Assembly (NCBI GenBank): GCA_004292705.1
Contig: RDXA01000165.1
Span: 1 to 5,611 of the forward strand
Direction of reading: 5' to 3'
From: Sphingomonadales bacterium
GTDB lineage: Bacteria > Pseudomonadota > Alphaproteobacteria > Sphingomonadales > Sphingomonadaceae
DNA length: 5,611 nucleotides
In this document: piece after piece, positions 1-5,611 of the stretch
How the letters are laid out: each line of letters begins with the position of its first letter
Position numbering within the stretch: position 1 is the stretch's first letter
Notes under the pieces: model-generated
What the model was told of the DNA's origin: nothing
What the model saw: the letters and a program-made list of their open reading frames with translations, nothing else
Database searches by the model: none
Made by a program: the position numbers and the translations under genes

Positions 1-225
1 GCGCAATTGCGGCAGGCCGGCGTTGATGTCGATGTTCGCTTCGGGGTCGGTGTAGGGGCCAGAGGTGTCGTAGACCCGCACCGAAGGCTCCCCGCCCTCA
101 AGATCGATCTCCCGCATGGCGACGCGGATGCCGCTGCCAGTGCGCGCGCCGACATAGACCTTGCGGCTGCCACGGATCGGCCCGGTGGTGACGCCGATTT
201 CGACGGGGCTGTTGATGTCGGCCAT
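1..225 (-). CDS. thiC: Phosphomethylpyrimidine synthase ThiC, N-terminal part (runs off left edge)
   Basis: ThiC is a cytosolic radical-SAM iron-sulfur enzyme that converts aminoimidazole ribotide into hydroxymethylpyrimidine phosphate, the pyrimidine half of thiamine. Only the first 75 codons are present. They show the characteristic ThiC N-terminal block: TTGPIRGSRKVYV at residues 13-25, VAMREIDL at 35-42, VRVYDTSGPYTDP at 49-61 and IDINAGLPQLR at 65-75. The radical-SAM core and the C-terminal CxxCxxxxC cluster motif lie outside the window. The ATG at 225 is chosen because a strong Shine-Dalgarno (GAGGAGA, 233-239) lies just upstream and the protein begins MADINSPVEIG, a normal lead-in to the conserved block. 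A TPP riboswitch precedes the gene, which independently supports the call. Identification is by recognised family motifs and is very secure. No truncation is visible other than the window edge. Confidence 0.96.
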   Translation of the reverse strand, partial: MADINSPVEIGVTTGPIRGSRKVYVGARTGSGIRVAMREIDLEGGEPSVRVYDTSGPYTDPEANIDINAGLPQLR

Positions 226-231
226 GATGCT

Positions 232-250
232 CTCTCCTCAAGGCGGAGAA
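232..250 (-). promoter_or_regulatory. Hairpin containing the thiC Shine-Dalgarno (likely riboswitch expression platform)
   Basis: Between the aptamer and the thiC start, the minus strand reads TTCTCC, a 7-nt loop (GCCTTGA), then GGAGAG. The two arms can form about six base pairs, one of them G-U. The right arm is the ribosome binding site of thiC (GAGGAGA, 233-239). No hairpin followed by a T-run is seen between the aptamer and the gene, so regulation at translation initiation is more likely than transcription termination. This layout is seen in the sequence; the switching mechanism is an inference. Confidence 0.55.
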
Positions 251-280
251 CGAGCGGGTATTGCGGCACAAAGACCAGCC

Positions 281-372
281 CACTCCCTCCGCCGATGCTA
301 ATCGGTTCAGGTTCGACGGGTCGGGCGGTGCTATCCGCCCCTCTCAGCCTCAGCAGGCTCCCCGGGGAAGTG
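281..372 (-). ncRNA. TPP (thiamine pyrophosphate) riboswitch, THI element
   Basis: This is a cis-acting RNA aptamer in the thiC leader that binds thiamine pyrophosphate and lowers expression of the gene. Read on the minus strand, it has the hallmarks of the class. P1 is closed by CACTTCC (366-372) pairing with GGGAGTG (281-287). A GGGGAGCC block is followed by the invariant CTGAGA (342-347). A P3-type stem pairs GGGCGG with CCGCCC around a 6-nt loop. Then come GAACCTGA (about 306-313), a P4/P5-type stem CCGAT/ATCGG with loop TAGC, and the closing GCGGAGGGA (284-292). Order and spacing match the known element. The aptamer ends 55 nt before the thiC start. The pairings were found by eye, not by a covariance model. 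Confidence 0.95.
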
Positions 373-463
373 ACAGGGGTAGAGGTTTCGCGAGGAGGTG
401 TCGAGAGACAGCTTTGTGAAACCGGCACTGCATCCGTGTCAGGGCCTTCGCCTACATCTTTGG

Positions 464-2368
464 CTACTCGAGCATCGTTTCGGGAACGAGAGCGTCCGGG
501 GCCGTAGCTTCAATCCCTGGCTGAGCGACAGGCGGAGGGGCAAAAAAGGAAGCAAATGCACCGTCACGCGGGCAATTCGCGGCCTCGAGAGCGCCCATCT
601 TCTGACGGATTTCGCGGATTACCTGATCATCGGGGTTCGGCGTGTCCGTGATGAACAGCGACGTGATTTCCGGAGGGCGTCCTGATCCGTCTGAATTGTC
701 CTTGTTACCCAAACCTGCGACGATCAGCAAAACCGAGCCACCCGGCTGCCGCCCCAAAAGCGCAACGGGCTTTTGCAGAGATGCGCCGGGCCCTGCACTT
801 GGCGGCCAACCACCATCCCAGTCGGTCAGAATACAACCTCGCTCGTTCAGAAAATTGATTTTTTCGAATCTGGCCAAAAAATGAGCAGGAGCCATGACAC
901 CGCTTCCAAACTCATTCCCATCACTCATCCTAAGATTGGGACTCACATTGACTTGAATATTAGAAATTATTACTGATTTAAAACGCTGGTCCAGCGGACC
1001 TAAACTACTATTAGCTGGGTTTTGCAATGCCCGCGCAAGAAACTTGGCAGAACTCAAGGAATCATCTGGATCGTTCTCGACACTTCTTTCAATTTTAATT
1101 CCGAACTTCGTAAGCCCTGTTTCAATTTCTCGCAAGCAGTTGATGCTTTCGATCTCTTTATTTTCAAATTTTCTTTTCGCTCGCGCAATAGCGAAAATCA
1201 AAAGCGCCTGATCCGGCATGGAAAGCCCGAGCGCTTCGAGGTCCTGAACTGCAGGAGTACATGCAGCGGAGAAAGACTGCGGATCGGGTTGATTACCGAG
1301 GTTCTCGATCGTCGGCGTGATTTTTGACCATGCCTTGCCGGGAATGTCAGAATCCCGGTCTATAATTTTATTGAGATATTCGATGTTATTCGGAACCGGA
1401 GCAAAGTTTTCGTCCGTGGTAAGACGGGATGCAATAAAATCGGCACTCACCAGGTACCCGATACGCAATAGCTTGCCACCCTTGTCAACGAAGTACGATT
1501 CAAAGCTGATCTTGCTTACAATCGCTGCAGCAGACATGCCGGGAATAATTTGGATCGAACGAGTGAACTGGTTCACCGTAGGACCGTCCATTGGCTCGCT
1601 AATTCCGCCGTCCGCACCAAGATTCACTCCGGTAGCCTCAAAGAAACTCGCCTTCAGCGGCGCGCGCAAGGAATACGGATCTTCCTTGTCGCTCAACAAC
1701 GCAGATGCAAATGACCCCAACGGTCCCAAAAGCTTGGCGAAGGCACCTACGCCGCTCCATAACACAGCCATCCGATTGGGATCTTGCGACGCAGCGCTCC
1801 ACGGTCGGAACCGGATAGTGCGCGACAATCCAGCGATATTCGGGTTGATGGGCAACGGCATGAACGCCGTTTCGAACGGTTCGCTGTCTGATCGCAAAGC
1901 GAATACAGACTGCTCGACATGACAGCGTCCGTTGGGCGACTTCGTCAAGCGAAACAAGTTTAACTCAGCCTTTGCACCGGCTCCGGCAGGCCGTTCCAAT
2001 GGCATCTCCAGCGCGATCCCGACATCTCTCGTGTTTCCGGTCAGCAGGTCGGCGAGATGTTTTGCCCCTGTCGCGTTTCTGAGGTTCTTCTTGCAGTCCA
2101 GATCGGCCAGGTTGCCACTATCACCAGTAGGCCTTACGACGAAACGATAGTAACCGCCTGCAAGTGCTTGACCCGCTACTTGCTTCCAGTCTTCGCTGCC
2201 ATTAACCGCTTTTACTTCCGTCACAGAATTCGCCATTCTTTCAGCGAAAGCTTGAGCGATTTTCTCTGATTCGTTTTGGGCAGAAGCGGGGTAAGGCGTT
2301 GTCGCAATCGACAGGCATGTCGAACAGGCCAAAGCCAACACGATTTTTCTTGAATATCCGCTCAACAT
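464..2368 (-). CDS. Exported protein of unknown function, 634 aa
   Basis: I do not recognise this protein and assign no function. It begins with a typical Sec signal peptide: MLSGYSRKIVLALACSTCLS, then a polar stretch ending in ASAQ, with likely cleavage after residue 30. The mature part is predicted to be periplasmic or outside the cell. It has six cysteines (about residues 92, 149, 370, 411, 512, 599), an even number that would suit disulfides. A hydrophobic Gly/Ala/Leu stretch near 203-225 could be a weak membrane or buried segment. A charged, probably helical part lies at about 385-430. The end is rich in Pro and Ala (about 610-634). The ATG at 2368 is preferred because it places the signal peptide at the N-terminus and is preceded by GGGGGCGGAG (2369-2378). 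A TTG at 2419 would add 17 residues that look unlike a leader. The gene is clearly more AT-rich than both flanks (hand count 38% GC at 1081-1140 versus 72% at 3481-3540), suggesting acquisition by transfer. It is 217 bp downstream of the amidohydrolase on the same strand and probably separately transcribed. Confidence 0.85.
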   Translation of the reverse strand: MLSGYSRKIVLALACSTCLSIATTPYPASAQNESEKIAQAFAERMANSVTEVKAVNGSEDWKQVAGQALAGGYYRFVVRPTGDSGNLADLDCKKNLRNATGAKHLADLLTGNTRDVGIALEMPLERPAGAGAKAELNLFRLTKSPNGRCHVEQSVFALRSDSEPFETAFMPLPINPNIAGLSRTIRFRPWSAASQDPNRMAVLWSGVGAFAKLLGPLGSFASALLSDKEDPYSLRAPLKASFFEATGVNLGADGGISEPMDGPTVNQFTRSIQIIPGMSAAAIVSKISFESYFVDKGGKLLRIGYLVSADFIASRLTTDENFAPVPNNIEYLNKIIDRDSDIPGKAWSKITPTIENLGNQPDPQSFSAACTPAVQDLEALGLSMPDQALLIFAIARAKRKFENKEIESINCLREIETGLTKFGIKIERSVENDPDDSLSSAKFLARALQNPANSSLGPLDQRFKSVIISNIQVNVSPNLRMSDGNEFGSGVMAPAHFLARFEKINFLNERGCILTDWDGGWPPSAGPGASLQKPVALLGRQPGGSVLLIVAGLGNKDNSDGSGRPPEITSLFITDTPNPDDQVIREIRQKMGALEAANCPRDGAFASFFAPPPVAQPGIEATAPDALVPETMLE

Positions 2369-2399
2369 CTCCGCCCCCGAAGAATAACTGACGTAGTAC

Positions 2400-2444
2400 C
2401 GTCGGCAGACCGACGTCAATTGTCAATACCTTTTCAATTTGAAA
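2400..2444 (-). promoter_or_regulatory. Probable control region of the unknown exported protein: clustered inverted and direct repeats
   Basis: Three symmetric elements sit within 45 bp, 32-76 bp upstream of the preferred start. CGTCGG and CCGACG (2400-2405 and 2410-2415) form a perfect inverted repeat with a 4-nt spacer. GTCAATTGTCAAT (2416-2428) is a tandem repeat with 7-bp period; its complement contains TTGACA and TTGACG, both good -35 matches. TTTCAA and TTGAAA (2432-2437 and 2439-2444) form another inverted repeat around one base. No convincing -10 box lies at 16-18 bp from either -35 candidate, so the exact promoter is not assigned. The elements are seen directly; their role as operator or promoter is inferred. 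Confidence 0.4.
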
Positions 2445-2585
2445 TCAATCGCGAAATAGACAAGGATGGTTTCGAATACCGCGGCTGCAATGCAAAGCCA
2501 GGTGACGCAGCTTCGCTCTCCAGGCGGACTGCTATTGGGCATCACTGAAGCACTTATCCGGCGCTTCGGACCGGCGCCCGCCGCC

Positions 2586-3866
2586 TCACTCGATCACCCG
2601 GCCCCGCACCATCACGAAGCCGACCTTTTCCAGCACGGTCACATCGCTGAGCGGGTTGCCGTCCACCGCGATGATGTCCGCCGAATAGCCCGGGGCGAGC
2701 TTGCCGATCTGGTTTTCCATCCCCAGCACCTTGGCCGCCACGGTGGTGGCGCTGGCGAGCACTTCGCGGTCGCTCATGCCCTGTTTCTTCATCAGCGCGA
2801 GTTCCTCGGCATTGCGGCCGTGCTGATAAACGCCCGCGTCAGTGCCGAAAGCGACCGTGACGCCGAATTGCCGGGCGCGGCTGACGAGTGAGGCCATCAG
2901 CGGCTGCACCGCGCGGATCTTGTCCTCGACCACAGGGGTGTAGACGCCCTTGCCCAGCCCTTCGCTCACCCCTTCCAGCGCCATCAGGGTGGGCACCAGC
3001 ACGGTGCCACTTGCCTGCATTGCCCGTGCGGCCGCCTCGTCGAGGTAGGTGCCGTGCTCGATCGAATCGATGCCCGCTTCGGCGGCCTGCTGGATGCCGC
3101 GCGCGCCGTGGGCGTGGGCCATGACCTTCAGACCCAGCGAATGGGCGGTGTCGGCAATCGCTTTCATTTCGGCGGGGGTGAAGTGGGCTTCAAGGCCGCG
3201 CCCCTGCTGCGACAGCACGCCGCCGGTGGCGGTGATCTTGATCACGTCGCTGCCGTTCTGGCTGGCGAGCCGCACCTTGGCCGCGCATTCGACCGGGCCG
3301 GTGCAGGTGAAGCCTGAATCGAGCAGGTCATTGACCTCCGAACGGAAGCCGTTGACGTCGGCATGGCCGCCGATGATCGCCAGAGCGGGGCCGGCGGCCA
3401 CGATGCGCGGCCCGGGAACCAGTCCCTCAGCCGTGCCGCGCCGGAGCGAAAAGGCGGTATCGCGGCCGCTGCCCGCCTCACGCACCGTGGTAAAGCCCGC
3501 CAGCGCAGTCACGCGCGCGTTCTTGGCGCCCACCACCACGCCCCATTCGTCAGGCTCGGTCGCTTCCTTCCAGAAGTCTCCGCCCGGATCGCCGGTGAGG
3601 TGGGTGTGGAGGTCGATCAGGCCGGGCAGCACGGTCTTGGTCCTGAGGTCGATCTCGCGGTCGGCGGTCACGGCACCATGGCCGGGGGTGATGCTGACGA
3701 TCTTGCCATCGGTGACGAGGATCGTGGCCGGGCCTCCCGGATCACTCGCGGCGTCGGTAATGACGGCTCCGGCGCGGATCGCCACGGTCTCGGCGGCGAG
3801 CGGTGCGGCAAGAGCCGTGCCCGCCACGGCCAGCCCAGCCAGCACGATGTTCCGATAATTGCGCAT
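2586..3866 (-). CDS. Secreted metal-dependent amidohydrolase (Xaa-Pro dipeptidase / imidazolonepropionase-like group), 426 aa
   Basis: This is an amidohydrolase-superfamily enzyme, a TIM-barrel metal hydrolase that cleaves amide bonds. Characterised bacterial relatives of this subgroup hydrolyse dipeptides or N-acyl amino acids; the substrate here cannot be read from sequence. Visible motifs are LPGLIDLHTH with metal ligands H87 and H89, GFTTVREAGSG (124-134), DVIKITATGG with the probable carboxylated lysine K210, VMAHAHGARG (H251/H253), IEHGTY (H271), FGTDAG (D343), and the C-terminal GKLAPGYSADIIAVDGNPL that completes the small beta domain. All expected active-site residues are present. The N-terminus is a clean signal peptide (MRNYRNIVLAGLAVAGTALA, cleavage near APLAA|E after residue 25), so it acts in the periplasm or outside. 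The only two cysteines, C188 and C194, could form a disulfide. The ATG at 3866 has a Shine-Dalgarno (GAGAGG) just upstream; an open extension to 3926 lacks one and would bury the signal peptide. The gene is 88 bp downstream of the MipA-like gene, so co-transcription is possible. Confidence 0.92.
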   Translation of the reverse strand: MRNYRNIVLAGLAVAGTALAAPLAAETVAIRAGAVITDAASDPGGPATILVTDGKIVSITPGHGAVTADREIDLRTKTVLPGLIDLHTHLTGDPGGDFWKEATEPDEWGVVVGAKNARVTALAGFTTVREAGSGRDTAFSLRRGTAEGLVPGPRIVAAGPALAIIGGHADVNGFRSEVNDLLDSGFTCTGPVECAAKVRLASQNGSDVIKITATGGVLSQQGRGLEAHFTPAEMKAIADTAHSLGLKVMAHAHGARGIQQAAEAGIDSIEHGTYLDEAAARAMQASGTVLVPTLMALEGVSEGLGKGVYTPVVEDKIRAVQPLMASLVSRARQFGVTVAFGTDAGVYQHGRNAEELALMKKQGMSDREVLASATTVAAKVLGMENQIGKLAPGYSADIIAVDGNPLSDVTVLEKVGFVMVRGRVIE

Positions 3867-3890
3867 GAACCTCTCTCCCTTACCCTGACC

Positions 3891-3924
3891 GACCCCGCGC
3901 CTCTGATGACGCGGGCGCGCGGTC
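3891..3924 (-). promoter_or_regulatory. Strong imperfect hairpin in the gap between the MipA-like gene and the amidohydrolase
   Basis: On the minus strand GACCGCGCGCC and GGCGCGGGGTC can pair at 10 of 11 positions (one G-G mismatch) around a 12-nt loop. The structure lies 30 bp after the MipA-like stop codon and 24 bp before the amidohydrolase start, just upstream of its Shine-Dalgarno. There is no T-run after it, so it is not a standard intrinsic terminator. It may be an attenuator, an RNA stability or processing element, or simply a product of high GC. Confidence 0.4.
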
Positions 3925-3954
3925 AAGGCAAGCGCCGATCAGTCCATGGCCGGA

Positions 3955-4968
3955 TCACAAGGTGAAGGCGACGCCCAGCCCGAGAATGAACTGGTTGGCA
4001 TCACCGCGCAGCGCCGTGAAAGGCGTGTCGGCACTGTCGCCCACCAGCCGCGAATAGCCGCCCACGCCGGTAATCGACCATCCGCCGTTGAGCGGATTGC
4101 GATCGAGATCATAAGACAGGATCGCGAAGGTGCCGATCCGGTTGAGCCCGCCCCCGGCGCGGAATCGCGGCAGGCCGGTGGCCGCCGCCTGCACGGGGTT
4201 GATGGTGAAGTAGTAATCGGCAAAACTGTCATCGACGAACTCGGCGCTCGCCTGCGCCTGCAGCACAAAGCTGCGGCCAATCGGGGCGTGGTAGGTGACC
4301 TGCGGCTCGATCACCATGCCCCCATGCGCGCCGAGCACGTCCCAGCGCGCCTGCACGCCGATGCCCAGCTGGTCGACCGGCTTTGCCACCCCGCGCCACG
4401 TCACCGCAACATTGCCGCCCACCTCGAGCGCAGCGTCAAGCTTGCCTGCGCGCGCGACGACGTCGTCCTTGATCTGGGCATTGCGATCATTGCGGAAGCG
4501 GAAGGCAGGACCGAAGGCAACGCGGACGCCCTTTTGCGGCACGAGGCCGGGCTTGCCAGGGTTGAGATCGAGCACGAAGCCGGGGCCGTTGGGGCTGATC
4601 CCCACCCCGCCGACACGTCCGACGATCAGCGGCAGCGGAAACACGATGTAATCGTCGGAACCGGCATAGCTCGGCACCAGTCCGACCCCGAGGCCGATGG
4701 TCGCCCAGGTCTCGTCAAACACCGGCTTGGCGAAGGCGAAGGACGGCGCACCTGCTGGCGCGGCTGGCGGGGCGGACTGGACGGTCACGGCCACCGGCTC
4801 GGCTTCAGCTTCAGCTTCGGCTTCGGCTTCGGCTTCGGCTGCTGCTGCGGCAACCGCTACCTCGCGCTCAGCCTCCGCCGCAACAGCAGGCGCAGCCCAG
4901 AATGTGGCGCTGACAAGGGCGAGGGAAGCGGCGGGGCCCAGCGGGCGAAAAGCGCGGCGAAATGTCAC
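3955..4968 (-). CDS. MipA/OmpV-family outer-membrane beta-barrel protein with Glu-Ala repeat linker, 337 aa
   Basis: The protein belongs to the MipA/OmpV family of outer-membrane barrels; E. coli MipA was described as a scaffold linking murein-synthesis and lytic enzymes, but the role of most relatives is unclear. Family marks are the first barrel strands WATIGLGVGLVPSYAGSDDY (about residues 88-107) followed by FPLPLI, alternating strands through the middle, and the C-terminal block GVGGYSRLVGDSADTPF (about 301-317) ending in a final strand GLGVAFTL. A signal peptide occupies about residues 1-31 (cleavage near AVAA|E). Between it and the barrel is an unusual linker: an Ala-rich stretch, about seven Ala-Glu dipeptides (about 44-57), then a Pro/Ala-rich segment. 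The GTG at 4968 is preferred because AAGGA (4977-4981) sits 8 nt upstream. An in-frame ATG at 4989 would add seven residues (MFIRIAP) but lacks a ribosome binding site. The gene is divergent from crtY and first in a possible two-gene unit with the amidohydrolase. Confidence 0.9.
   Translation of the reverse strand: MTFRRAFRPLGPAASLALVSATFWAAPAVAAEAEREVAVAAAAAEAEAEAEAEAEAEPVAVTVQSAPPAAPAGAPSFAFAKPVFDETWATIGLGVGLVPSYAGSDDYIVFPLPLIVGRVGGVGISPNGPGFVLDLNPGKPGLVPQKGVRVAFGPAFRFRNDRNAQIKDDVVARAGKLDAALEVGGNVAVTWRGVAKPVDQLGIGVQARWDVLGAHGGMVIEPQVTYHAPIGRSFVLQAQASAEFVDDSFADYYFTINPVQAAATGLPRFRAGGGLNRIGTFAILSYDLDRNPLNGGWSITGVGGYSRLVGDSADTPFTALRGDANQFILGLGVAFTL
4796..4840. repeat. Tandem hexamer repeat (GGCTTC/AGCTTC) encoding Glu-Ala dipeptides
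   Basis: On the plus strand six consecutive hexamers run from 4801 to 4836 (GGCTTC, AGCTTC twice, GGCTTC three times), flanked by partial copies (GGCTC at 4796-4800 and GGCT at 4837-4840). Read on the minus strand in the MipA-like frame, each unit encodes one Glu and one Ala. The unit is two codons long, so gain or loss of copies by slippage would change linker length without breaking the frame. Confidence 0.9.
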
Positions 4969-4976
4969 GGGTGCGA

Positions 4977-4981
4977 TCCTT
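4977..4981 (-). promoter_or_regulatory. Shine-Dalgarno that favours the GTG start of the MipA-like gene
   Basis: On the minus strand AAGGA is followed by 8 nt and then GTG (4966-4968). The competing ATG at 4987-4989 has no purine-rich stretch at a suitable distance upstream. The site lies inside the reading frame that would be used by the upstream ATG. Confidence 0.6.
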
Positions 4982-5032
4982 ATGAACATGATTTGCGCGG
5001 CAAACGCACGCCCGCTCTATTGTTTTCACGTA

Positions 5033-5044
5033 ATGTTGCAACAT
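5033..5044. promoter_or_regulatory. Perfect 12-bp palindrome in the divergent crtY / MipA-like promoter region
   Basis: ATGTTGCAACAT is its own reverse complement and lies in the only relatively AT-rich part of the 131-bp region between the two divergent genes. It is 55 bp upstream of the crtY start and 64 bp upstream of the GTG start of the MipA-like gene. A perfect dyad there is typical of a transcription factor binding site, perhaps controlling one or both genes. It does not match the TGT-N12-ACA spacing of PpsR/CrtJ. No -35/-10 pair could be assigned confidently on either strand. The regulator is unknown. Confidence 0.45.
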
Positions 5045-5099
5045 CTGATGTGCGCAGCAAGATTGCCGTTCGCGCGGCGCTGGCCTAGGGCACTGCGGC

Positions 5100-5611
5100 A
5101 TGGTCGATTCACCGCAAGCTCCGGGCCCACATAGTGCCGACCCGCATGACGTTGTCATTGTCGGCGGCGGACTGGCGGGCGGGTTGATTGCGCTGGCGCT
5201 GCATCGTCATGCGCCCGGCTGCCGGTTCGTGGTGATCGAGGCCGGGCGCAGCTTCGGCGGGCATCACCGCTGGAGCTGGTTTGAAACCGACATCCGCCCC
5301 AAGGCCCGCGCGCTGATGGCTGGGTTCCAGCTTAATGGCTGGGAGGAAGGGTATGACATTACCTTCCCCGCCTATACCCGCACCCTGCCGACCGCCTATC
5401 GCTCGCTCGCCAGCGCCGAGTTTCACCGTGCGCTGATCTCCGAACTGCCGCCCGAGCGCGTGATGCTGGAAACCAGAGCGGCCAGCCTCGATACCGGCGG
5501 CGTGACGCTCACCGATGGCACCCGGATCGCGGCCAAGCGCGTGATCGATTGCCGCCCGTTCAAGCCCTCTGCCGCGCTGTCCGGGGGGTGGCAGGTGTTC
5601 CTCGGCCAGCA
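5100..5611 (+). CDS. crtY: Lycopene beta-cyclase CrtY, N-terminal part (runs off right edge)
   Basis: CrtY closes the linear ends of lycopene into beta-ionone rings, giving beta-carotene, the precursor of zeaxanthin-type carotenoids; it is a flavin-dependent, membrane-associated enzyme. The first 170 codons are present. They show the dinucleotide-binding fold DVVIVGGGLAGGLIAL (residues 17-32) with the acidic E47 ending the second strand, then GGHHRWSWFETD (53-64), equivalent to the GGNHTWSFHEDD-type block of known CrtY proteins. YRSLASAEFH (100-109) and VIDCRPF (148-154) followed by GGWQVFLGQ (162-170) also match family landmarks. The ATG at 5100 leaves a 16-residue lead before the fold, normal for the family. 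Its ribosome binding site is weak (AGGG about 9 nt upstream), so a different start cannot be fully excluded. crtI and crtB often follow crtY in related bacteria, but here they would lie beyond the edge. Confidence 0.93.
   Translation, partial: MVDSPQAPGPHSADPHDVVIVGGGLAGGLIALALHRHAPGCRFVVIEAGRSFGGHHRWSWFETDIRPKARALMAGFQLNGWEEGYDITFPAYTRTLPTAYRSLASAEFHRALISELPPERVMLETRAASLDTGGVTLTDGTRIAAKRVIDCRPFKPSAALSGGWQVFLGQ

Noticed and set aside
373..463. Promoter for thiC between the unknown gene and the riboswitch
   Set aside because: One must exist somewhere, but the best candidate (CTGACA with TCACAA 17 bp later) is too weak to annotate.
7..507. Plus-strand open frame of 166 codons across the thiC leader
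   Set aside because: It is antisense to thiC and runs through the TPP riboswitch; its composition is that of a shadow frame in GC-rich DNA.
1317..1922. Plus-strand open frame of 201 codons
   Set aside because: It lies wholly inside the unknown exported protein gene on the other strand, which has a signal peptide and continuous frame; the plus-strand product shows no recognisable features.
2369..2419. Upstream TTG start giving a 651-residue form of the unknown protein
   Set aside because: It would put 17 polar residues before an otherwise perfect signal peptide and overlaps the inverted repeat of the control region.
2569..2585. Possible terminator after the amidohydrolase (GGCGC / GCGCC stem)
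   Set aside because: The stem is only five pairs with a 9-nt loop and has no following T-run, so it is not supportable.
3049..3858. Plus-strand open frame of 269 codons
   Set aside because: It is antisense to the amidohydrolase, whose full set of active-site motifs is in the minus frame.
4796..4840. CRISPR-like repeat array
   Set aside because: The units are contiguous hexamers without spacers and are in frame within a coding region.
3946..5088. Plus-strand open frame of 380 codons, with a Gly-Phe-Ser-Phe repeat
   Set aside because: It is antisense to the MipA-like gene; the repeat is simply the hexamer tract read in another frame.

Overview
The window looks like chromosomal DNA from a GC-rich alphaproteobacterium, most likely an orange or yellow pigmented member of the Sphingomonadales (Erythrobacter/Porphyrobacter or Sphingomonas type). 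The reasons are a CrtY-type lycopene cyclase, a TPP-riboswitch-controlled thiC, secreted amidohydrolase and MipA/OmpV-type genes, and high GC in most of the window. This placement is an inference from gene content, not a database result.

Layout from left to right. Positions 1-225 (minus) hold the first 75 codons of thiC, which runs off the left edge. Its leader (about 226-372) holds a complete TPP riboswitch, followed by a small hairpin that contains the Shine-Dalgarno sequence. Positions 464-2368 (minus) hold one large gene for an exported 634-residue protein that I do not recognise. It is clearly more AT-rich than its neighbours and has a cluster of short symmetric repeats in front of it. 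Positions 2586-3866 (minus) encode a secreted metal-dependent amidohydrolase of the Xaa-Pro dipeptidase/imidazolonepropionase-like group. Positions 3955-4968 (minus) encode a MipA/OmpV-family outer-membrane barrel with an unusual Glu-Ala repeat linker encoded by a tandem hexamer. Positions 4969-5099 form a divergent control region with a perfect 12-bp palindrome. From 5100 (plus) crtY begins and runs off the right edge.

The genes do not form one pathway. thiC is thiamine synthesis and crtY is carotenoid synthesis; three envelope or exported proteins lie between them. The MipA-like gene and the amidohydrolase are co-directional with an 88-bp gap and could be co-transcribed. The unknown exported protein probably has its own promoter. 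It is the best candidate for something undescribed, but the sequence alone gives no function. No mobile element, tRNA, rRNA or CRISPR array is visible.
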